Source: Dietzia cinnamea NBRC 102147
Lineage (GTDB): Bacteria > Actinomycetota > Actinomycetes > Mycobacteriales > Mycobacteriaceae
NCBI RefSeq assembly: GCF_001571065.1
Contig: NZ_BCSW01000003.1
Span: forward strand, 62,001-126,000
Direction of reading: 5' to 3'
Length of the DNA: 64,000 nt
In this document: positions 48,849 through 57,964 of the stretch, in pieces
Layout: each line of letters begins with the position of its first letter
How positions within the stretch are numbered: position 1 is the stretch's first letter
Translations under genes and position numbers: made by a program
Notes under the pieces: generated by a model
Seen by the model: only the letters and a program-made list of their open reading frames with translations
Told to the model about the DNA's origin: nothing
Database searches by the model: none

Positions 48849-49583
48849 GTGGTCGAGGTCGCTACGACGCCGCCGGGGGTTCCACGCGCGCGCCGCCGGT
48901 CCGTGCCTCGGGCGCCGACCCCGCCCACCTGGATCCTGAAGACCGTCATGGCGGGCACGGGATTGCTGTTCACCGCCTTCGTGCTGGCGCACATGGTCGG
49001 CAACCTCAAGGTGTTCGGCGGGGCTCCGGGCTTCGATGCGTACGCCGCGTGGCTGCGCAGGTTGCTGTACCCGCTCGTCCCGCCGAGCGGCGTCCTGTGG
49101 GTGCTCCGCGGTGTGCTGGCGGTGAGTCTGGTGGCGCACGTGTGGTGCTCACTGCTGTTGGTCCGGCGGTCCCGAGCGTCCGCGGGTCCGCACCGGCGGC
49201 GGACGGGCGTGACAGCCAGTTCGTTCGGCGCCCGGTCGATGCTGCTCACCGGCGTGGCGGCGCTGCTGTTCGTCGTCGTCCACGTCCTGGACATGACCAC
49301 GGGCACCGCCCCTGTCGCCCCCGCGGCGTTCGAACCCGGTTCCGCGTACGCCAACCTCGTGGCCAGTTTCTCGCGGACGTGGGTGGCCGCCTTCTATGTC
49401 ACGGTCATGCTGCTGTTGGCGGTACACATCGCCCACGGCGTCCGCACGGCGGCTGGCGACCTGGGCGTGACCGGCGAGCGGAGCCGCGGGGTGATCACGG
49501 TGCTGGGTGGGACGGTCGCCGTGGCAGTCCTGCTCGGGAACGCGGCCATCCCGATCTCCGTTCAGCTCGGATGGCTGGCGTGA
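48849..49583 (+). CDS. sdhC: Succinate dehydrogenase / fumarate reductase cytochrome b558 subunit
   Basis: 244-residue membrane anchor with five hydrophobic segments, the b558-type arrangement. Candidate haem ligands are His in FVLAHMVGNLKV, SLVAHVWCS, FVVVHVLDMT and AVHIAHGV. It links the catalytic SdhAB to menaquinone. The GTG at 48849 has GGGGAGGAG five bases upstream. First of three overlapping genes in the C-A-B order typical of actinobacteria and Bacillus. Confidence 0.92.
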   Translation: MVEVATTPPGVPRARRRSVPRAPTPPTWILKTVMAGTGLLFTAFVLAHMVGNLKVFGGAPGFDAYAAWLRRLLYPLVPPSGVLWVLRGVLAVSLVAHVWCSLLLVRRSRASAGPHRRRTGVTASSFGARSMLLTGVAALLFVVVHVLDMTTGTAPVAPAAFEPGSAYANLVASFSRTWVAAFYVTVMLLLAVHIAHGVRTAAGDLGVTGERSRGVITVLGGTVAVAVLLGNAAIPISVQLGWLA

Positions 49584-51556
49584 CGTTCACCGCGCCCCCG
49601 GTTCTCCTCCCCGACGCGCGGGCGGGCGGCACCCTGTCCGCCGGGACGCCCGCCGGCGACCCCGCGACGGCGTGGACCAGGCGACGCGACGCCTACCCGC
49701 TCGTGTCGCCGGCGAACCGTCGCCGTTTCCACGTGGTGGTGGTCGGAACCGGCCTTGCCGGGGCGGGCGCGGCGGCGGCGCTCGGCGAACTCGGCTACCG
49801 GGTGACGGCGTTCACCTATCACGATGCCGCCCGCCGGGCGCACTCGGTGGCCGCGCAGGGCGGCATCAACGCCGCCCGGAGCCGCCGGGTGGACGGCGAC
49901 TCCGTGGCCAGATTCGTCGCCGACACGGTCTCGGGCGGGGACTTCCGGGGCCGCGAGGCCGAGGCGTTCCGGCTGGGCGAGGAGTCGGTGCGGGTGATCG
50001 ACCACTTCTCCGCCATCGGCACCCCGTTCGCCCGTGAGTACGGCGGTGTGCTGGCCACCCGGTCCTTCGGCGGGGTGCAGGTCTCCCGGACGTACTACTC
50101 CCGCGGGCAGACCGGGCAACAACTGCAGATCGCGGGCGTCCGGGCCCTCCAGCGGCAGATCAGTGCGGGCACCGTGCGGCTGCACACCCGCCACGAGATG
50201 CTGGACCTCGTCGTCGACGACTCCGGCTGCCACGGGGTGGTGGTACGGGACCTGGTCACCGGCCAGATCCGGGCAGAGACCGCGCACGCGGTCGTCCTGG
50301 CCACCGGCGGCTACGGGACCGTCTTCCACGCCTCCACGCTCGCGATCCACTCCAACGCCTCGGCGGTGTGGCGCGCGCACCAGCGGGGCGCACTGTTCGC
50401 CTCGCCGTCGTTCGTCCAGTTCCATCCCACCGCGCTGCCCAAGGACCACGACCGGCAGTCCAAGACGACCCTCATGAGCGAGTCGCTGCGCAACGACGGT
50501 CGGATCTGGGTGCCCCGCCACATGGGCGACGACCGCGCCCCGGGTGACATCCCCGACTCCGGGCGCGACTTCTTCCTCGAACGCCGGTACCCCGCCTACG
50601 GCAACCTCGTCCCCCGGGACGTCGCCTCGCGGGCGATCACCGCCGAGATCGGCGCCGGGCGCGGGGTCGGCCCGCGCCGCAACTCCGTGTACCTCGATTT
50701 CCGGGACGCACTGGCCCGCGACGGGCGCGGGCGGATGACCGAGCGCTACGGCAACCTCTTCGAGATGTACGCGAACGCCACCGGCGAGGACCCGTACACC
50801 GTGCCCATGCGCATCGCCCCGACCTGCCACTTCACGATGGGCGGGCTGTGGAGCGACTACGACCTGCAGACCTCGATCCCGGGGCTGTTCGTGGGCGGCG
50901 AGTGCGGGTCGAACTACCACGGCGCCAACCGGCTCGGGGCCAACTCACTGCTGAGCGCGAGCGTCGACGGTTGGTTCACCCTGCCGCACTCGGTTCCGGC
51001 GCATCTGGCGGCCCGTCTCGAGGACGGGCTGCCGGACGACGACGACGAGGTGGTCGTGTCGGCCGTGACCCGCGCCCGCGAGAGAGTGCGGGACCTGCTG
51101 ACCGTGGGCGGGTCGACCGGACCGGAGCACTTCCACCGGGAGCTGGGCGAGATCCTCTATGCCGGCTGCGGTGTCACGCGCACCGCGCAGGGCCTCTCCC
51201 ACGCGATCGACCGCATCCGGGACCTGCGGGCCAGGTTCTGGGTCGACCTCCGGGTCACCGGCACGGGCACTCACCTCAACCACGTCCTCGAGCACGCCGG
51301 CCGGGTGGCGGACTTCCTCGAACTGGCCGAGTTGATGTGCGTGGACGCCCTCGACCGCGATGAATCGTGCGGAGCCCACTTCCGCGCCGAGCACCGTACC
51401 CCCGGCGGCGAGGCCCTGCGCGACGATGAGCGGTGGTGCTTCGTCTCGGCCTGGGGGTCCGCGGGCGACGACCGCGGTGGTCCCCGGACCTTCATCCGTC
51501 ACGCCGAGCCGCTGGAGTTCTCGGCGGTCTCCCCCACCGAGAGGAGCTACCGTTGA
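49571..51556 (+). CDS. sdhA: Succinate dehydrogenase / fumarate reductase flavoprotein subunit
   Basis: 661-residue flavoprotein. The FAD motif VVVGTGLAGAGAAAALGELG is near residue 57, followed by the flavinylated-His region AHSVAAQGGINAA, the active-site FVQFHPTALP, SVYLDFRD, and PTCHFTMGGLW and ECGSNYHGANRLGANSLL for FAD. The N-terminal 50 residues are a less typical extension. The ATG at 49571 overlaps sdhC by 13 bases; a GTG at 49580 (GTGA overlap) is also possible. Catalyses succinate/fumarate interconversion on the cytoplasmic face. Confidence 0.94.
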   Translation: MAGVTFTAPPVLLPDARAGGTLSAGTPAGDPATAWTRRRDAYPLVSPANRRRFHVVVVGTGLAGAGAAAALGELGYRVTAFTYHDAARRAHSVAAQGGINAARSRRVDGDSVARFVADTVSGGDFRGREAEAFRLGEESVRVIDHFSAIGTPFAREYGGVLATRSFGGVQVSRTYYSRGQTGQQLQIAGVRALQRQISAGTVRLHTRHEMLDLVVDDSGCHGVVVRDLVTGQIRAETAHAVVLATGGYGTVFHASTLAIHSNASAVWRAHQRGALFASPSFVQFHPTALPKDHDRQSKTTLMSESLRNDGRIWVPRHMGDDRAPGDIPDSGRDFFLERRYPAYGNLVPRDVASRAITAEIGAGRGVGPRRNSVYLDFRDALARDGRGRMTERYGNLFEMYANATGEDPYTVPMRIAPTCHFTMGGLWSDYDLQTSIPGLFVGGECGSNYHGANRLGANSLLSASVDGWFTLPHSVPAHLAARLEDGLPDDDDEVVVSAVTRARERVRDLLTVGGSTGPEHFHRELGEILYAGCGVTRTAQGLSHAIDRIRDLRARFWVDLRVTGTGTHLNHVLEHAGRVADFLELAELMCVDALDRDESCGAHFRAEHRTPGGEALRDDERWCFVSAWGSAGDDRGGPRTFIRHAEPLEFSAVSPTERSYR

Positions 51557-52296
51557 GGCTGACACTGCGCGTCTGGAGGCAAGCGGGCCCCGCCGAGTCC
51601 GGCCGCTACCGGGATTACGAGGTCGACGACGCCCGGCCGGAGATGAGCGTGCTGGATCTGCTCGACCTCCTCAACGCCGGGCTGATCGACGCCGGTGCGG
51701 AACCGGTGGCGTTCGACTCGGACTGTCGCGAGGGGATCTGCGGGGCCTGCGGGGTCACCGTCGACGGCCGCCCGCACGGGCCGACGGACAACACGCCGTC
51801 CTGTCGCCAGCGGCTGGCGTCCTTCTCCGACGGTGACACCGTGCGGATCGAGCCGTTGCGGGCGACGGCCTTCCCGGTCATCCGGGACCTCGTGGTTGAG
51901 CGAGCAGCTCTCGACGAGGTCGCGCGAGCCGGAGCCCACGTCTCGGTCCCCACGGGGGCGGCCCCCGATGCGGACACGACCCTTCAGGGACACGACGCGG
52001 CGGAGGCCGCGCTGGACCTCGCCGCGTGTATCGGCTGCGGCGCGTGCGTCGCTTCATGCCCGAACGGGTCGGCCAATCTCTACGTCGGCGCCACACTCGC
52101 CCACCTCACCCTCATGCCGTTCTCCGACCTCGAGCGGGGGCCCCGCGCCCGCGAGATGGTCCGGGCGGCGGACGTGGAGTTCGGCCCCTGCTCCCTGTAC
52201 GGCGAGTGCGCACGGGTCTGTCCGGCGGGGATCCCGCTGCGCGCGGTGGGCGCGGTCAACAGGGAGCGGCTCCGGTCGGTGTTCCGTCGTTCCTGA
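51553..52296 (+). CDS. sdhB: Succinate dehydrogenase / fumarate reductase iron-sulfur subunit
   Basis: 247-residue iron-sulfur protein. The N-terminal ferredoxin domain has the [2Fe-2S] set CREGICGACG with a later Cys in TPSCRQRL. The C-terminal domain has CIGCGACVASCPNGS and CSLYGECARVCPAGIP for the [4Fe-4S]/[3Fe-4S] clusters. The start is a TTG overlapping the sdhA stop (TTGA), with AGGAG 7 bases upstream. Complete by family standards. Confidence 0.94.
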   Translation: MRLTLRVWRQAGPAESGRYRDYEVDDARPEMSVLDLLDLLNAGLIDAGAEPVAFDSDCREGICGACGVTVDGRPHGPTDNTPSCRQRLASFSDGDTVRIEPLRATAFPVIRDLVVERAALDEVARAGAHVSVPTGAAPDADTTLQGHDAAEAALDLAACIGCGACVASCPNGSANLYVGATLAHLTLMPFSDLERGPRAREMVRAADVEFGPCSLYGECARVCPAGIPLRAVGAVNRERLRSVFRRS

Positions 52297-52323
52297 CCGA
52301 CCCCGGACGGAGCCCATCCCGGA

Positions 52324-52641
52324 CTAGAAGTCGTCCTCCCCGACCGGTCCGCCCTCAGCCTCCCAGGTGTCGATCATCTCGACCTTGGTCCGACGGAATT
52401 TGCGTCGCACGCCCACGCCCCCGCGGTCGTTCTCCGGGATGAACCGCGCGCCGAAGTAGGTCAGCGCGTCGGTGAGCGCCTGAACCTCGGCGTCATCGAG
52501 GTCGGCCGCACCGCGCTCGTACCTCTTGAGCTTCTCCTGGTCGAGGCCCGCGCGGAGGGCCACCACCTTGGTGGAGACGGTGCAGAGCACACGCGCGGCG
52601 CGGGCGAGGCTGGGATCCATGAACAGTTCACTTCGAGGCAT
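52324..52641 (-). CDS. Small putative HTH (XRE-like) DNA-binding protein
   Basis: 105-residue protein. Residues 10-60 (ARAARVLCTVSTKVVALRAG then LDQEKLKRYERGAADLDDAE) resemble a lambda-repressor-like helix-turn-helix in which the family's GLxxxxLxxYERG pattern is visible. The C-terminal FIPENDRGGVGVRRKFRRTK segment is seen in proteins annotated as XRE regulators. It converges on sdhB with 27 bases between stops and lies upstream of, and on the same strand as, nothing obvious (smc ends 44 bases upstream). The target is unknown. Confidence 0.6.
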   Translation of the reverse strand: MPRSELFMDPSLARAARVLCTVSTKVVALRAGLDQEKLKRYERGAADLDDAEVQALTDALTYFGARFIPENDRGGVGVRRKFRRTKVEMIDTWEAEGGPVGEDDF

Positions 52642-52685
52642 GGCCCCATGGTGTCAGGGTCGGCGGCGGGACGGGTGCCGAGGCG

Positions 52686-55600
52686 TCACCGCATGCGCTG
52701 CGAGATGACCTTGGAGATCCCGTCGCCCTGCATGGACACGCCGTAGAGCACGTCGGCCACGTCCATGGTCGGCTTCTGGTGGGTGATCACGATGAGCTGG
52801 CTGGTCTCGCGCAGTTGCTCGAACAGCCCGATGAGCCGCCGCAGGTTGGTGTCGTCGAGCGCGGCCTCGACCTCGTCCATCACGTAGAACGGGCTGGGTC
52901 GGGCCTTGAAGATCGCCACCAGCATCGCCACCGCCGTGAGCGACTTCTCGCCGCCCGACAGCAGCGAGAGCCGCTTCACCTTCTTCCCGGGCGGCCGCGC
53001 CTCCACCTCGATGCCGGTGGCGAGCATGTCGTCGGGCTCGGTGAGCACCAGCCGGCCCTCGCCGCCCGGGAACAGCACCGAGAACACGTCGCGGAACTCG
53101 CGCTCGACGTCGATCCACGCCTCGGTGAAGATCTGCTCGATCCGGTCGTCGACGTCGTCGATCACCCCCTCGAGGTCCGCGCGGGCCTTCTTCACGTCGT
53201 CGAGCTGGGTCGACAGGAACGCGTAGCGTTCCTCGAGCGCGGCGAACTCCTCCAACGCGAGCGGGTTGACCTTGCCGAGCGTGGCCAGGTCCTTCTCGGC
53301 CCGCCTGAGGCGTCGCTCCTGCTCGGACCGCACGAACGGCATGGGCGGCGGCGGGGTCACGTCCTCCCCGCGCTCGCGGGCCGCCTCGTACTCCGACATC
53401 TCCAGCGCGGACGGCGGCAGGTCCACGTCGGGCCCGTACTCGGCGACCAGCGCCTCCGGTTCGATCCCGTGACGCTCGAGCACCGCCGCCTCGAGCTCCG
53501 AGACCTTGACCTCGAGCTGGGCACGGACGATCTCGTCGCGGTGGGCGGCGTCTCCGAGCCGTGAGACCTCGGGCTCCGCCGCCGTGAGGTCGCCGCGCAG
53601 GGCGGTGGCCCGGGCGGTCGCCTCCGCGCGCGCGGCCCCCAGCCGGTCGCGTTCCGCCGAGGCGGCGGCGATGAGCTCGTCGAGGCGTGCCAGCAGTCGC
53701 CCGCTGAGCTCGTCCACCACCCCGGCGACCTCGGCTCCCCGCCGGCGCTCGGCCGCCGCCCGGGCCGCGCGGGCACGGGACTCGCGCTCAGCCTGGGCGG
53801 CCCGCCGCAGGGACGCCGACTTCCCGCGGACGCCGGCGGCCCGTTCCTCGGCGGAGCGGTGCGCGAGCCTGGCCTCCAGTTCGGCGGCCCGGGCTGCCGC
53901 CACCTCCGCCTGCGCCGCGACCCGACCGTCGTCCTCGGGCGCACTGACCTCGTCGTCGTCGTCACCCGCCCGGACCAACCGGTCGGACAGCTCGGCGTGC
54001 TCGGCGCGCGCGGCGTCGAGCTTGTCCACGGCGATGCGCCGCGACTGCTCGAGGCGGCGTACGTCCGCCTCGGCGCGGCGACGCCGCTGCCCGATGCGGG
54101 CGAGCTCGGCGTAGATCTCCTCGATCGCGGCGTCGGACTCCCCGATCGCGGCGAGGGTCTCCGCGTACCGGTCGGCGCGCTCGGCGTCCTCCGCCTCGGC
54201 GCCGGCCAGCTCGGCGCGGGTGGTCTCGATCTCGGCGCGGACCGAGTCACGCTCGGCGACCGCGGCGTCGATCGCGGACTGGATCTCCAGACCCGTGCGC
54301 CCGGACGCCGAGCCACCGACGGTCCACCCCGCGCCGGCGAGCTCCCCGTCCCGGGTCACCGCGCGCACGCGCCGGTCCGCGCCGACCTGCGCGTGGGCGG
54401 CGGCCAGGTCGTCGACCACGACCACGTCCACCAACAGGGCGGTCACCGCGGCGACCAGGTCCTCGGGCACGTCCACCACGTCCAGGGCCCACCGGGCGCC
54501 GTCGACGAGGTCCACCTCGAGGCGGTAGTCCCCGCCGGGCTCGCCGCGGCCCACGAGCCCCGCCCGGCCGGCGTCGGCCTCGCGCAGCGCGGCGAGCACC
54601 TCCCCGCGGTCCACGCGGGCGTCCACGACCACCGCGTCGACGGCGGGGCCGAGCGCCACACCGATCGCCCGCTCCCAGCCGTCGCGCACGCCGAGCGACT
54701 CCCCCACCGTGCCCGCCACGGCGTCCGCGCCGAGGTGCCGCACGACCCAGTCGGCGCCGTCACCGGCGCCCTTGTTCTGTTCGAGGGTCTCGATGCGTGC
54801 GGCCAACCGCGCGATCCGCTGATCGGCCTCCCGCTCGAGGCGCTGCAGCTCGGCCAGTCGCGCCCGGGCGGCCAGGTGGGCGCGCTCCGCGCGGCCGAGG
54901 TGCTCGTCGAGGGTGCGCTCGCTCTCGGAGTGGGCGCCGATCCGGGCGTGCACGGCGTCGAACTCGGTCTCGGCGTCGGCCACGGCGGCGCGGGCGGCGG
55001 CTACCTCGGCGTCCAGCCGCGCGATCTCCGCCTCGGTCGACTCCACGCGCGCGGCGAGCGTCTCGACCTTGCCGGCGAGGCGCGCGACGCCCTCCCGCCG
55101 GTCGGCGATCGCACGGACCGCCCGAAGGTGCTCGGCCTCGAGCGCGGCGAGCGCCGCCTCGGCCGCGCCCAGCGCCTCCGTCGCGCGGCGGGCCCGGTCG
55201 GCGGCGGCCTCCACCTGGCCCGCGAGGTCCTGCTCGTGCGCTGCGGCGCGCTCGGCCTGACGGTCGAGTTCGTCGGGATCCGTGCCGTGATGGACCGCGA
55301 CCTCGGCCGCGAGCGAACGGGCGCGGTCGGACGCGATACGGGCGGTCGCGCGGGCCCGCTCGGCCAGGGTCGACAGGGCGAACCACCGCTGCTGGGCGGC
55401 GTCGGCCTCGGGGGTGAGCCTGTCGAGCTCAGCCTGGGTCTCCGCCGCGGCGCGGGCCAGCTCGTCCCGGCGGTCGACCGCCTCGGCGACCCGGTCGGCC
55501 AGGCGGGCGCGCACGCTCTCCGCGTCGGCGAGCTCGCGCCGGCGGGTGACGAGGTCGTCGGCGGCCAGCCGGAACGTCGCGTCGCGCAGGTCGGCCTGGA

Positions 55601-56252
55601 TCGTCTGCGCCCGCCGCGCCACCTCCGCCTGTCGCCCCAGCGGCTTGAGCTGGCGTCGCAGTTCGGTGGTGAGGTCGGTGAGCCGGTCGAGGTTGCCCTG
55701 CATCCCGGCGAGTTTGCGCTGCGCCTTCTCCTTGCGGCGGCGGTGCTTGAGGATACCGGCGGCCTCCTCGATGAACGCGCGTCGCTCCTCGGGTTTGGAC
55801 TCGAGGATCTCGGCGAGCTTGCCCTGACCGACGATCACGTGCATCTCGCGCCCGATGCCGGAGTCCGACAGCAGTTCCTGCACGTCCATGAGGCGGGCGC
55901 GGTCGCCGTTGATCTCGTACTCGGCGGCCCCGTCGCGGAACATCCGGCGGGTCAGGGAGACCTCGGCGTAGTCGATCGGCAGGGCCCCGTCGGAGTTGTC
56001 CAGGGTGAGCGTGACCTCGGCGCGGCCGAGCGGTTGCTTCCCGGCGGTGCCGGCGAAGATGACGTCCTGCATCTTCCCGCCGCGCAGGGTCTTGGCGCTG
56101 TGCTCACCCATGACCCACGTCAGCGCGTCCACGACGTTGGACTTGCCCGAGCCGTTGGGGCCGACGACGCAGCAGATGCCGGGCTCGAACTTCAGGGTCG
56201 TCGGCGCCGCGAAGGACTTGAAGCCCTTGAGCGTCAACGACTTGAGATACAC
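52686..56252 (-). CDS. smc: Chromosome segregation protein SMC
   Basis: 1188-residue SMC ATPase. Walker A VVGPNGSGKSNVVDALTWV is at residues 30-48; two long coiled coils (Ala/Glu/Arg-rich, about 170-500 and 660-1000) flank a hinge with SLGVRDGWERAIGVALGPAV; the C-terminal head has RLSLLSGGEKSLTAVAMLVA and Walker B PFYVMDEVEAALDD. It condenses and segregates the chromosome with ScpAB. An 802-codon antisense frame across it is a codon-bias artefact. Follows acyP by 16 bases. Confidence 0.97.
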   Translation of the reverse strand: MYLKSLTLKGFKSFAAPTTLKFEPGICCVVGPNGSGKSNVVDALTWVMGEHSAKTLRGGKMQDVIFAGTAGKQPLGRAEVTLTLDNSDGALPIDYAEVSLTRRMFRDGAAEYEINGDRARLMDVQELLSDSGIGREMHVIVGQGKLAEILESKPEERRAFIEEAAGILKHRRRKEKAQRKLAGMQGNLDRLTDLTTELRRQLKPLGRQAEVARRAQTIQADLRDATFRLAADDLVTRRRELADAESVRARLADRVAEAVDRRDELARAAAETQAELDRLTPEADAAQQRWFALSTLAERARATARIASDRARSLAAEVAVHHGTDPDELDRQAERAAAHEQDLAGQVEAAADRARRATEALGAAEAALAALEAEHLRAVRAIADRREGVARLAGKVETLAARVESTEAEIARLDAEVAAARAAVADAETEFDAVHARIGAHSESERTLDEHLGRAERAHLAARARLAELQRLEREADQRIARLAARIETLEQNKGAGDGADWVVRHLGADAVAGTVGESLGVRDGWERAIGVALGPAVDAVVVDARVDRGEVLAALREADAGRAGLVGRGEPGGDYRLEVDLVDGARWALDVVDVPEDLVAAVTALLVDVVVVDDLAAAHAQVGADRRVRAVTRDGELAGAGWTVGGSASGRTGLEIQSAIDAAVAERDSVRAEIETTRAELAGAEAEDAERADRYAETLAAIGESDAAIEEIYAELARIGQRRRRAEADVRRLEQSRRIAVDKLDAARAEHAELSDRLVRAGDDDDEVSAPEDDGRVAAQAEVAAARAAELEARLAHRSAEERAAGVRGKSASLRRAAQAERESRARAARAAAERRRGAEVAGVVDELSGRLLARLDELIAAASAERDRLGAARAEATARATALRGDLTAAEPEVSRLGDAAHRDEIVRAQLEVKVSELEAAVLERHGIEPEALVAEYGPDVDLPPSALEMSEYEAARERGEDVTPPPPMPFVRSEQERRLRRAEKDLATLGKVNPLALEEFAALEERYAFLSTQLDDVKKARADLEGVIDDVDDRIEQIFTEAWIDVEREFRDVFSVLFPGGEGRLVLTEPDDMLATGIEVEARPPGKKVKRLSLLSGGEKSLTAVAMLVAIFKARPSPFYVMDEVEAALDDTNLRRLIGLFEQLRETSQLIVITHQKPTMDVADVLYGVSMQGDGISKVISQRMR

Positions 56253-56268
56253 GGGAGTCGATCCTAGG

Positions 56269-56559
56269 TCAGCGTTCGACGAATCCCGTCAGTCCGCCTC
56301 GCGCCGGTTCGTAGGTGTCGACGACGAGGTCCACGCGTCCGGGGGTGTCGCCACCGCGGAGGAGTTCGAGCAGGCTGGAGCACGCGGCCTCGTCGCCCTC
56401 GGCCACCACGTGGACGCGGCCGTCCGGCTTGTTGGCCGCGTACCCGCTCAGGCCCAGTTCGAGGGCGCGGCTGCGCGTCCACCAGCGGAAGCCCACCCCC
56501 TGGACGTGGCCGTGCACCCACGCGACCAGGCGGACCGGGTCCCGTCCCGGGGCGCTCAC
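56269..56559 (-). CDS. acyP: Acylphosphatase
   Basis: 96-residue acylphosphatase hydrolysing carboxyl-phosphate bonds. [15 protein letters not shown] contains the catalytic Arg, and [12 protein letters not shown] contains the catalytic Asn; [10 protein letters not shown] and the C-terminal GFVER are typical. The GTG at 56559 overlaps the osmC stop (GTGA). The acyP gene upstream of smc is the mycobacterial arrangement. Confidence 0.93.
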   Translation of the reverse strand: MSAPGRDPVRLVAWVHGHVQGVGFRWWTRSRALELGLSGYAANKPDGRVHVVAEGDEAACSSLLELLRGGDTPGRVDLVVDTYEPARGGLTGFVER

Positions 56560-57047
56560 TCGGGATCGCGCCCGGTCTCGAAGTGCAGCGCGACCTCGGT
56601 ACCCGCGGTGATCGTCCGGCCGACGGTGCACGTGGCGTCGACCGAACGGCGGATCATGTCGAGCACGCGGTCGACCATCGCCGGGTCCAGGCCCGACAGG
56701 TCGAGCTCGTAGGTCTCCTCGAGGCGCGGGTAGCGCTCGTTCTCGCGGTCGGCGTCGCCGGAGACGCGGACCGTCGCGGCGTAGTCGTCACCGAGCCGGC
56801 GGGAGACGGTGAAGTCCGACGCCATGGCCGTGCACGCACCGAGAGCGATCTTCAGCAGCTCGCCCGGGGTGAACACGCCCTCGACATCGGCCGACCCGAT
56901 CTCGACCCGTGCCCCGCGCGAGGAGGTGCCCACGTAGCGCCGGGTGCCGATCCGGTCGACCCGGAGCTCCGGGCCGGTGCCCGGGGCGGGGGCGTCCCCG
57001 GCGGCGGGTGCGGGATCCTGAGGTGCGGGCTGAGGCGTCTGGGTCAT
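56556..57047 (-). CDS. OsmC-family peroxide reductase-like protein
   Basis: 163-residue OsmC/Ohr-fold protein. It has a Pro/Ala-rich 25-residue start, [21 protein letters not shown] with the first active-site Cys, and [12 protein letters not shown] with the second Cys. Such proteins reduce organic or fatty-acid peroxides with dithiols. TACGAT lies six bases before the ATG, inside the end of fpg, so an internal leaderless promoter is likely. Coupled to acyP. Confidence 0.9.
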   Translation of the reverse strand: MTQTPQPAPQDPAPAAGDAPAPGTGPELRVDRIGTRRYVGTSSRGARVEIGSADVEGVFTPGELLKIALGACTAMASDFTVSRRLGDDYAATVRVSGDADRENERYPRLEETYELDLSGLDPAMVDRVLDMIRRSVDATCTVGRTITAGTEVALHFETGRDPE

Positions 57048-57051
57048 GCGG

Positions 57052-57963
57052 TCATCGTACGACCGGGCGCCGACGCGCCCCGCTCCGGCGGCGGGGCGCG
57101 GGCTGGCACACGGGGCAGAAGTGCGAGCCCCGGCTCATGAAGTCCTCGCGCACGACGGCGGTCCCGCAGCGGCTGCACGGCAGGCCCGCGCGGCCGTAGA
57201 CGTCGAGCGACCGGTCGAAGTACCCGGAGGCGCCGTTGACGTTGACGTACAGCGCGTCGAACGACGTGCCGCCGGCCTCGAGGGCGTCGGCCATCACCGC
57301 GCGCGCGTGCTCGAGGACGCCGGTGACGGCGCGCAGGGTGACCGCGCCGGATCGTCGCCGCCCGTGCAGGCCGGAGCGCCACAGCGCTTCGTCGGCGTAG
57401 ATGTTGCCGATGCCGGACACGACAGTCTGGTCCAGCAGGAGTCGCTTGATCTCGGTGTCGCGGCGTCGGATGACCCGGGCGGCGGCGACGGGATCGAACG
57501 CGGACTCGAACGGGTCCGCGGCGATGTGCGCGGCCGGCGCGGGCAGCAGCACCCCGCTGCCGTCGCGGGCCCCGGCCAGCGGCACGACCGTCCACCCGCC
57601 GAACGTGCGCTGGTCGACGAACCGGAGCTCGTTGCCGTCGTCGAGGACGGCCCGGGCGTGCAGGTGGCGCACCGGCGGTGCGCCCGCACCCGTGACGAGC
57701 ATCTGACCGCTCATGCCCAGGTGGACCAGGAGGCAGTCCGCACCGGCCGCGTCGTCGCCGTCGAGGGTGAGCCACAGGTACTTGCCGCGCCGCCGCGCCC
57801 CGCTGACGGTACGCCCGGTCAGCCGCGCGACGATCTCGGCCGCGCCCCCGGGCTGGCGGCGGGCCGTGCGCGCCCCGGTGACCTCGACGGAGACGAGCGT
57901 GCGGCCCACGACGTGATCGGCCAGTCCCCGGCGGACGACCTCGACCTCGGGAAGTTCGGGCAC
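57052..57963 (-). CDS. fpg: Formamidopyrimidine-DNA glycosylase (Fpg/MutM)
   Basis: 303-residue DNA-repair glycosylase/AP lyase removing 8-oxoguanine. PELPEVEVVRRGL gives the catalytic Pro2 and Glu3 after Met removal; LLLDQTVVSGIGNIYADEALW is the H2TH region; the C-terminal zinc finger has CSRCGTAVVREDFMSRGSHFCPVCQ in two halves (CxxC and CxxC). The 20-residue basic tail after the finger is extra. GTG start, one base after the rnc stop; rnc-fpg order is conserved. Confidence 0.96.
   Translation of the reverse strand: MPELPEVEVVRRGLADHVVGRTLVSVEVTGARTARRQPGGAAEIVARLTGRTVSGARRRGKYLWLTLDGDDAAGADCLLVHLGMSGQMLVTGAGAPPVRHLHARAVLDDGNELRFVDQRTFGGWTVVPLAGARDGSGVLLPAPAAHIAADPFESAFDPVAAARVIRRRDTEIKRLLLDQTVVSGIGNIYADEALWRSGLHGRRRSGAVTLRAVTGVLEHARAVMADALEAGGTSFDALYVNVNGASGYFDRSLDVYGRAGLPCSRCGTAVVREDFMSRGSHFCPVCQPAPRRRSGARRRPVVR
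57054..57059 (-). promoter_or_regulatory. Probable internal -10 element for leaderless osmC-type mRNA
   Basis: Minus-strand TACGAT, then GACCGC and the ATG at 57047; it overlaps the last codons of fpg. No Shine-Dalgarno site is present. Confidence 0.55.
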
Positions 57964-57964
57964 G

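Noticed and set aside
53859-56267. An 802-codon plus-strand open frame across smc
   Set aside because: Antisense shadow of a complete SMC gene; no start signal or domain.
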